Shown here one piece after another: positions 59,008 to 64,000 of a stretch of DNA of 64,000 nt; the first letter of the stretch is position 1; the number at the start of each line of letters is the position of its first letter. The notes beneath the pieces were generated by a model. That model made no database searches. It saw only the letters and a program-made list of their open reading frames with translations, and was not told the origin of the DNA. The translations under genes were made by a program, and so were the position numbers. The stretch is taken from contig CAVQBC010000003.1 of the NCBI GenBank assembly GCA_963710665.1, positions 1,426,001-1,490,000 of the forward strand, written 5' to 3'. Source of the stretch: CAVQBC01 sp963710665. GTDB taxonomy: Bacteria; Actinomycetota; Thermoleophilia; Solirubrobacterales; Solirubrobacteraceae.

Positions 59008-59499
59008 TCAGTGCACGAGCACCTCGAGCAGGACCAGCAGCAGCCCGAAGCTGCCGGCCACCGCGGAGACGCCGAGCGTCGCGGGCCAGCTCAGGTCCTG
59101 CCGGAAGCCGATGAGGAGCCCCCAGCCGAACAGCGCGACCACGCCGAAGCCGATGGCGAGGTCGACCGAGGCGTCGTAGCCGAGGACGCCGATCGCCCCG
59201 AGCCCGAGCGCGAGGGCGGCGGGCAGCGCCGACTGCGCGATCGGCCACTCGTGCGCCATCGCGTCGCGGACCTCGCGCCAGGGGAGCGGCCACGCTCGCT
59301 CCACGTGCCGGGAGATCACCTCCGCGTACGCGTGGGCCGCCCAGAACACGAGCATCGTGCCCACCACGGTCGCGAGGATGTCCGTGGTGCCGGACTCGTC
59401 GTACTCCGCGGCGGTGATCACCACCCCGGTGCTGATGATCTGCCCGTAGACCGCTCCCGCCAGGTTCAGCGGGGCGTGTCGACGGGCGGGCTCGCTCAC
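59008..59499 (-). CDS. Small integral membrane protein, four spans
   Basis: A 163-residue protein from a GTG at 59499 overlapping the CoA-ligase stop. Four hydrophobic segments: VYGQIISTGVVITAAEYDES (partly), TDILATVVGTMLVFWAAHAY, LPAALALGLGAIGVLGYDAS and VGVSAVAGSFGLLLVLLEVL. AHAYAEVISRHVERAWPLPW is a recognisable conserved loop of an uncharacterised actinobacterial family. Translationally coupled to the CoA-ligase gene, but no function can be assigned. Confidence 0.75.
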   Translation of the reverse strand: MSEPARRHAPLNLAGAVYGQIISTGVVITAAEYDESGTTDILATVVGTMLVFWAAHAYAEVISRHVERAWPLPWREVRDAMAHEWPIAQSALPAALALGLGAIGVLGYDASVDLAIGFGVVALFGWGLLIGFRQDLSWPATLGVSAVAGSFGLLLVLLEVLVH

Positions 59500-61607
59500 G
59501 GGCGCATCGTAAGCGGCGCCGCGGTCGCGGTTCGCGCCACGGCGTCGACCGCCACCGCGCCGTGCTCGTGCACGATCACCGGGTTGAGCTCGAGCAGCGC
59601 GAGGCGGTGGCGGAGCAGCATCTCGCCGGCCGCCACCGCGAGGTCCGCCGCGGCGGCGAGGTCGAGCGCGGGCCGGCCGCGGCCGCCGGTGAGCAGGGGC
59701 GCGCCGCGCAGCGAGCGCAGCGCCGCGTGGACCCGCTCGCGGCCGGCGGGGAGGGGGACGATCGCGACGTCGTCGAGCAGCTCCGTCCAGATCCCGCCGA
59801 GCCCGAGCACGAGCGCCGGGACCACCGCGTCGGCGCGCGCCGCGACGAGCAGCTCGACGCCGCCGGGGGCGGCCATCCGCTCGACGAGCACGTTCGCGCC
59901 GTCCCCATCCGCGGCGAGCCGCTCGAACCCCGCGCGGACCGCGCGCGCGTCGCGGACGTCGAGGAGCAGCGCGCCGGCCTCCGACTTGTGACGCAGCGCC
60001 GGCGCCGAGCGCTTGAGCGCGACCGGGTAGCCGAGCGCGTCGGCGGCCGCCGCGGCCGCGTCGGCGTCGGCCGTGACCCGGCCCGCGACGACCGGCAGCC
60101 CGTCCGCGCGCAGGAGGTCCTTCGCCTCGTGCTCGGCGAGCCACGTGCCCGCGCCGTTGGCCGTGCCGCGCGCCGCCGCGTCCCGGCACGCGGCCGCGAT
60201 CGCGCGCAGCCGCGCCGGGTCGCCGGGCGCGGTGCGCCGGGCCGCGGCGCCGGCCAGCCCGGCCGCGAGCCCGGCGAGCGCCGCCACGCCGGAGCGCCCG
60301 AGCGTCGCCGCGTCGTCCTCGTCGAGCAGCTCCGGCATCGCCGAGGCGACCATCGTGGGCACCGGGCTCGCCGCCGCGCCCTGCTCGATCCCCTCGCGGA
60401 CGGCGTCCCACGACGCGCCGGTCGCGCCCGAGAGCCCCGGCGGCCGGTCGAAGTAGACGAGCACCTCGCCGACCGCGGGGTCGGCTCCCACGGCGGCGAT
60501 CAGGTCGCGCAGCCGCGGGACGTCGCCCCAGATCAGCGCGGTGTAGTCGAGCGGGTTGCCGATCGTCGCCTCCGGCGGCAGCAGCGCCCGCAGCCGCTCC
60601 CGGGTGGCGGACGCGAAGGTCGCGAGCGGCAGGCCGCGACGCGCGGCCTCGTCGGCGCCGACGCCCGCGTCGGCGCCGGAGCAGGTGAGGATGGCGAGGC
60701 CGCCGCCGGGCGGGGCGGAGGTGGCGCGGCGGGGCCGCACCGCGAGCGCCTTCGCGACCTCGAGCAGCTCGTGGAAGTCCGTCGTCCACGCGGCGCCGGC
60801 CTCGCGGACGAGCGCGCGGAACACGCGCAGGTCGCCCGCGACCGCGCCGGTGTGCGCCGCGGCCGCCGCCCCGCCCGCGGCCGACGCGCCCGCCTTGAGG
60901 ACGGCGACGCGGACGCCCGCCTCGGCGCAGCGCGCGAGCGCCTCGCACAGCCGCGCGCCGTCGCCGTCGGCCTCGGCGAACAGGGCGATCGAGCGGACCC
61001 CCGCCTCGGCCGCGAGCGCCTCGAGCCAGCCGGCGGTGTCCACCACCGCCTCGTTGCCCGAGGAGATCACGGTGTGCAGCGCCGGGCCGCGCCGCAGCGC
61101 GAGCGCGTTGACGGCGAGGTTGCCGCTCTGGGACACGAGCGCCACGTCGCCGCCGGCGCGCGGCACCAGCGCGTCGCCCCACAGCGCGGCGCGCTCGTGC
61201 AGCTGCACGATGCCGTCGCAGTTCGGGCCGCACACCGGCAGCCCGTGGCGCCGCGCGGCCGCCCGCAGCGCCTCCTGCAGCGCGCCGCCGCCGCGGGCCT
61301 CGCCGAAGCCCGCCGCGTACACGACCGCCCCGCCGCAGCCGGCCGCGCCCGCGGCCTCGACGGCGTCCGGGACCGCGGCCGCCGGGAGCGCGACGACGAC
61401 CGCGTCGGCGGGCTCGGGGAGATCGGCGAGCGACGGCACGCAGGGCACGCCGAGCACCGCCTCGTGGCGCGGGTTGACCCCGTAGACGCGCCCGGGGTAG
61501 CCGAGCGTCGCGAGGTTGGCGAGCGTCTGGTACGCGTAGGTCTCCTCGCGCGGGCTCGCGCCCACGACCGCGATGCTCGCGGGGTGGAGCAGGCGGGTGA
61601 GGTCCAT
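59496..61607 (-). CDS. Acetate-CoA ligase family protein (ADP-forming type)
   Basis: A 703-residue fused alpha-beta acyl-CoA synthetase (NDP-forming). N-terminal CoA-binding domain: SIAVVGASPREETYAYQTLA, VYGVNPRHEAVLGVPCVPSL. Succinyl-CoA-ligase-like flavodoxin domains: VCGPNCDGIVQLHERAALWG, VALVSQSGNLAVNALALRRG, ISSGNEAVVDTAGWLEALA, AAAHTGAVAGDL (the phosphohistidine loop). C-terminal ATP-grasp: LLRADGLPVVAGRVTADADA, YPVALKRSAPALRHKSEAGA, MAAPGGVELLVAARADAVVP. It makes an acyl-CoA from an acid, coupled to the acyl-CoA dehydrogenase just upstream (stop codon directly followed by this ATG). Confidence 0.92.
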   Translation of the reverse strand: MDLTRLLHPASIAVVGASPREETYAYQTLANLATLGYPGRVYGVNPRHEAVLGVPCVPSLADLPEPADAVVVALPAAAVPDAVEAAGAAGCGGAVVYAAGFGEARGGGALQEALRAAARRHGLPVCGPNCDGIVQLHERAALWGDALVPRAGGDVALVSQSGNLAVNALALRRGPALHTVISSGNEAVVDTAGWLEALAAEAGVRSIALFAEADGDGARLCEALARCAEAGVRVAVLKAGASAAGGAAAAAHTGAVAGDLRVFRALVREAGAAWTTDFHELLEVAKALAVRPRRATSAPPGGGLAILTCSGADAGVGADEAARRGLPLATFASATRERLRALLPPEATIGNPLDYTALIWGDVPRLRDLIAAVGADPAVGEVLVYFDRPPGLSGATGASWDAVREGIEQGAAASPVPTMVASAMPELLDEDDAATLGRSGVAALAGLAAGLAGAAARRTAPGDPARLRAIAAACRDAAARGTANGAGTWLAEHEAKDLLRADGLPVVAGRVTADADAAAAAADALGYPVALKRSAPALRHKSEAGALLLDVRDARAVRAGFERLAADGDGANVLVERMAAPGGVELLVAARADAVVPALVLGLGGIWTELLDDVAIVPLPAGRERVHAALRSLRGAPLLTGGRGRPALDLAAAADLAVAAGEMLLRHRLALLELNPVIVHEHGAVAVDAVARTATAAPLTMRP

Positions 61608-62783
61608 CTAGTGGAGTATCCGCTCGACGCCGCGGCGCTCGAGCCCCCGGGCCACGATCAGCCGCTGGATCTCCGACGTGCCCTCCCAGATGCGGTCGAC
61701 CCGCAGCTCGCGCAGGAAGCGCTCGGCGACGTTGGTGCGCAGGTAGCCGCGCCCGCCGAAGGCCTGCACGGCGCGGTCGGCGCAGCGGTAGGCGGCCTCG
61801 GAGACGAACAGCTTCGCCATCGATGCCTTGGCGTGGACGACCTTGGGGTCCGCCTCCGCGTCGGCGAGGCGCGCGACGTCGAGCCCCAGCAGGCGCCCGG
61901 CGGCCGCGTCGGCCGCCGAGTCGGCGAGCGGGAAGGCGACGCCCTGGTGGTCCCACAGCCGGCGGCCCCCCTGCTCGCGCGTGGTCGCCCACGCGACCGT
62001 CTCGTCCAGCAGCCGCCACATCGAGCCCACGCCGCGCGCGGCGATCCCGAGCCGCTCCTCGGTGAACCATGCGCGCTGGAGGTCGTCGCCGCCGCCGATG
62101 CCCCCGATCACGGCGTCCTCGCCCACCTCGACGTCGAAGCGGACGGTCGGATGGCCGTGCGGGTAGGTGTGGGTGAAGGGCGGGTCGTCGACGATCTCGA
62201 TGCCGCCGAGCGCGCGGTCGACGAGGAACAGCGTCGGCAGCCGCTCGCCGTCCTCGATCACGTTGGCCATCACGATGTAGACCCCGGCGACGTCGCCCGA
62301 GGTCACGAACCACTTCTCGCCGGTGATGCGGTAGCCGCCGGCGGTGCGCACGGCCGCGGTCGCGATGCCCGACGGGTCGGAGCCCGCGTGCTCCTCGGTG
62401 ACCGCGTAGGCGTCCTGCAGCTCGCCCCGCAGGGCGGGCTTGAGGTAGCGCTCGATCTGCTCCGGGCTGCCGCTCGCGAGCACGTTGTAGGCGTTCGGCA
62501 TGTGCCACGAGAGCGCGTTGGTAGAGCGCCCCATCTGCTCCTCGACGAGGAACCACTCGGCCGTGCTCCAGCCCTGGCCGCCGTGCTCGGGCGCGTGCAG
62601 CCCGCCCACCAGGCCGGCGGCCAGCGCCGCCTCGCGGATCCGCGTGCGCAGCTCCTCGCCGATGTGCCCGCCGCTGCGCTCGGCCAGCTCCTCGTGGGGG
62701 ATCAGCTCCTCGTCGACGAAGCGCCGCGCGCGCTCGCGCAGCTCGAGCTCGGCCGGGGTGAGCTCGGGGGCGGTGCTCGTCAT
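61608..62783 (-). CDS. Acyl-CoA dehydrogenase
   Basis: A 391-residue flavoenzyme from the ATG at 62783 (MTSTAPELTPAELELRERAR), which overlaps the preceding stop (ATGA). N-terminal helical domain to about 120 (HAPEHGGQGWSTAEWFLVEE); FAD-binding beta domain (AYAVTEEHAGSDPSGIATAA, ITGEKWFVTSGDVAGVYIVM); C-terminal helices with DRAVQAFGGRGYLRTNVAER and RVDRIWEGTSEIQRLIVARG, the signatures for FAD/acyl-CoA contact (the catalytic Glu is in WEGTSEIQ). It oxidises an acyl-CoA to the enoyl-CoA. Confidence 0.93.
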   Translation of the reverse strand: MTSTAPELTPAELELRERARRFVDEELIPHEELAERSGGHIGEELRTRIREAALAAGLVGGLHAPEHGGQGWSTAEWFLVEEQMGRSTNALSWHMPNAYNVLASGSPEQIERYLKPALRGELQDAYAVTEEHAGSDPSGIATAAVRTAGGYRITGEKWFVTSGDVAGVYIVMANVIEDGERLPTLFLVDRALGGIEIVDDPPFTHTYPHGHPTVRFDVEVGEDAVIGGIGGGDDLQRAWFTEERLGIAARGVGSMWRLLDETVAWATTREQGGRRLWDHQGVAFPLADSAADAAAGRLLGLDVARLADAEADPKVVHAKASMAKLFVSEAAYRCADRAVQAFGGRGYLRTNVAERFLRELRVDRIWEGTSEIQRLIVARGLERRGVERILH

Positions 62784-63178
62784 GGCTCCTCGCTCTCGGG
62801 CGGGGTGTCGAGCCGCTCGAGCCGCTCGCGCTCGGCCGCGGTGCGCTCCGCGGCGCGGCCCGGCAGCCCCAGCAGCAGGGCGTGGTGGTTGCGCACGACG
62901 TCGAGCACGATCTCGCGCGCGCCGGCGACGGCGGGGTCGGCGGGCGCCCGCGGCGTGCGCGCGAGCAGGTCGACCGCCTCGCTCAGGTAGGCCAGCCAGC
63001 GCCGCTCGGTGCCGCGCACGACGAGCCGCTCGAGCAGCGCGCGCTCGCGCGCGACGGCGGCCGGATCCGGCGGGCCGCCGGCGCGCAGCGTGGCGACCGC
63101 GGCGGGCAGCTCGCGCTCGGGCTCGGGCGTGACCGAGCGCCACGCGCTGCGGGCGGGGAGGCGGACCATTGCAGCCAT
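62780..63178 (-). CDS. Hypothetical helical protein, 132 aa
   Basis: From an ATG at 63178. Almost all helix (ARERALLERLVVRGTERRWLA, PAVAGAREIVLDVVRNHHAL), rich in Arg/Glu/Leu, ending in the acidic RLDTPPESEEP. No recognised family. Its TGA overlaps the acyl-CoA dehydrogenase ATG, so it is the first gene of that operon and may be an accessory of the enzymes. A TetR-like operator sits upstream. Confidence 0.7.
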   Translation of the reverse strand: MAAMVRLPARSAWRSVTPEPERELPAAVATLRAGGPPDPAAVARERALLERLVVRGTERRWLAYLSEAVDLLARTPRAPADPAVAGAREIVLDVVRNHHALLLGLPGRAAERTAAERERLERLDTPPESEEP

Positions 63179-63202
63179 GACCCGTGGGACGGTATCATGC
63201 GA

Positions 63203-63218
63203 CTGACTACAAAGTCAG
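63203..63218. promoter_or_regulatory. Palindromic operator candidate in the divergent acyl-CoA/Rieske promoter
   Basis: CTGACT-ACAA-AGTCAG is a perfect 6-base inverted repeat with a 4-base centre, in the 97-base gap between the hypothetical/acyl-CoA dehydrogenase operon (left) and the Rieske oxygenase gene (right). The A/T-rich centre and 16-base size suit a TetR- or MarR-type repressor controlling both directions. The regulator gene is not in the window. Confidence 0.45.
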
Positions 63219-63275
63219 CCCGCGCTGCCCGGTGCTCCCGCGGCGGCCGGAGACGGCCACAGTGGGGGTGAGGCG

Positions 63276-64000
63276 ATGGAGACCGGCACGATCCAGAAGA
63301 CCCGTCCCGCGCGGGGGTCGGCGCTGACGCCGTCCCTCTACCTGGACCCGGCGGTGCTCGAGCGCGAGCAGGAGCGCATCTTCGAGCGCACCTGGCAGTT
63401 CGCCGGGCACGTCTCGCAGCTGCCCCGGCCCGGCAGCTACCTGACCACGCAGGCCGGCGACCAGCCGGTGCTCGTGGTGCGCGACGACGACGAGAACCTG
63501 CGCGCGTTCCGCAACGTCTGCCGCCACCGCGGCTCGCGCCTGCTCTCGGGCAGCGGCACCTGCAAGCGGGCGATCCGCTGCCGCTACCACGGCTGGACCT
63601 ATCGCCTCGACGGCCGCCTCATCGGCATGCCCGAGGCGCGCTCCTTCGGCAAGGTCGACAAGGCAGAGCTCGGGCTGTTCCCGGCCCGCTGCGAAGTCCT
63701 CAGCGGGCTCGTGTTCGTGAACCTCGACATCCACGCGACGCCGCTCGCCGAGCTGGTCGGCGACCTGCCGCAGCGCCTCGCGCCCTACGCCATCGAGCGC
63801 CTGGAGCCGTTCGCGCCGACCGTCAGCTCACAGTCGGTCAACTGGAAGATCGTGGCCGACAACTACCTCGAGGGCTACCACGTGCCGATCGCGCACCCGG
63901 GCCTCATGCGGCTGCTCGACTACCAGAACTACACGGTCGAGGTCCACGACCACTACATCTGGTTCGACGCCCCGCTGCGCGACAAGCCGTCCGGCAACCG
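63276..64000 (+). CDS. Rieske aromatic-ring-hydroxylating oxygenase, alpha subunit (cut by window edge)
   Basis: From the ATG at 63276 an open frame runs off the right edge (241 codons visible). The Rieske 2Fe-2S site is C82-x-H84 (NVCRHRGSRLL) and C102-x2-H105 (IRCRYHGWTYR). The N-terminal LYLDPAVLEREQERIFERTW is the usual opening. The mononuclear iron site begins with NYLEGYHVPIAHP (two His). Substrate unknown; such enzymes dihydroxylate or demethylate aromatic, quaternary-amine or similar compounds with a separate reductase. It is divergent from the acyl-CoA dehydrogenase operon with a shared operator. Confidence 0.92.
   Translation, partial: METGTIQKTRPARGSALTPSLYLDPAVLEREQERIFERTWQFAGHVSQLPRPGSYLTTQAGDQPVLVVRDDDENLRAFRNVCRHRGSRLLSGSGTCKRAIRCRYHGWTYRLDGRLIGMPEARSFGKVDKAELGLFPARCEVLSGLVFVNLDIHATPLAELVGDLPQRLAPYAIERLEPFAPTVSSQSVNWKIVADNYLEGYHVPIAHPGLMRLLDYQNYTVEVHDHYIWFDAPLRDKPSGN

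Noticed and set aside
59008..62556. 1182-codon minus-strand frame joining CoA ligase region to a membrane protein
   Set aside because: Only its last 163 codons are a gene; the rest is a shadow of the CoA ligase and acyl-CoA dehydrogenase.
1..64000. CRISPR arrays, tRNA or rRNA genes
   Set aside because: No regularly spaced direct repeats and no tRNA- or rRNA-like segments were seen on reading both strands.

Overview
The window is 64 kb of very GC-rich DNA. It has many GTG starts, few Shine-Dalgarno sites, and short or overlapping gene junctions (ATGA, GTGA, shared CTAG stops). The gene content (heme A synthase CtaA, Wzm/Wzt exporter, eukaryotic-type UTP-glucose-1-phosphate uridylyltransferase, CoA and Rieske catabolic genes) fits a high-GC actinobacterium, most likely of the Thermoleophilia/Solirubrobacterales type. 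That placement is inference from style and content; there is no rRNA or other marker gene here.

Layout. 1-4.7 kb: a cut-off glycosyltransferase, then a VOC protein, an orphan Imm5-like immunity protein, a RibD-type reductase, and a two-domain GT2 whose 3' end runs antisense through the reductase. 4.7-18.9 kb: surface-glycan genes, including GT4, GT-C and WecG-type transferases, methyltransferases, two nucleotide-sugar dehydrogenases, a Gfo/Idh oxidoreductase, a peptidoglycan-associated M23 peptidase, and GDP-mannose 4,6-dehydratase interrupted in frame by a complete 342-residue intein. 19.0-22.2 kb: a metabolic cassette (frame-broken PucR-type regulator, SDR, MDR) that looks like an insertion, with a scrap of a GT2 gene at its left edge. 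22.2-47 kb: more glycan genes, namely GT2 and GT4 enzymes (some frame-broken), DUF2304, LbH acyltransferase, flippase, sugar nucleotidyltransferase, epimerase, DegT aminotransferase, Wzm/Wzt, a 1166-residue GT-GT-methyltransferase protein and a FAD amine-oxidase-like protein. A 229-bp MITE-like palindrome lies at 34.35-34.58 kb. 47-56 kb: a Phd/PIN toxin-antitoxin pair followed by housekeeping genes. 56-64 kb: acyl-CoA thioesterase, gamma-glutamyltransferase preceded by the scar of a deleted peptide ABC-transporter operon, then an acyl-CoA dehydrogenase / CoA ligase operon divergent from a Rieske oxygenase that runs off the right edge.

How the genes fit together. Sugar activation (UGPase, nucleotidyltransferase), sugar modification (Gmd plus epimerase; a possible route to a diacetamido-uronic acid via the UDP-GlcNAc dehydrogenase, Gfo/Idh enzyme, DegT aminotransferase and LbH acyltransferase), assembly (about ten glycosyltransferases), decoration (six or more methyltransferases) and export (flippase and Wzm/Wzt) together describe a complex, probably O-methylated, surface polysaccharide.

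Five otherwise convincing genes are each split by one apparent extra base, which points either to indel errors in the assembly or to real decay. The clearest single discovery is the Gmd intein.
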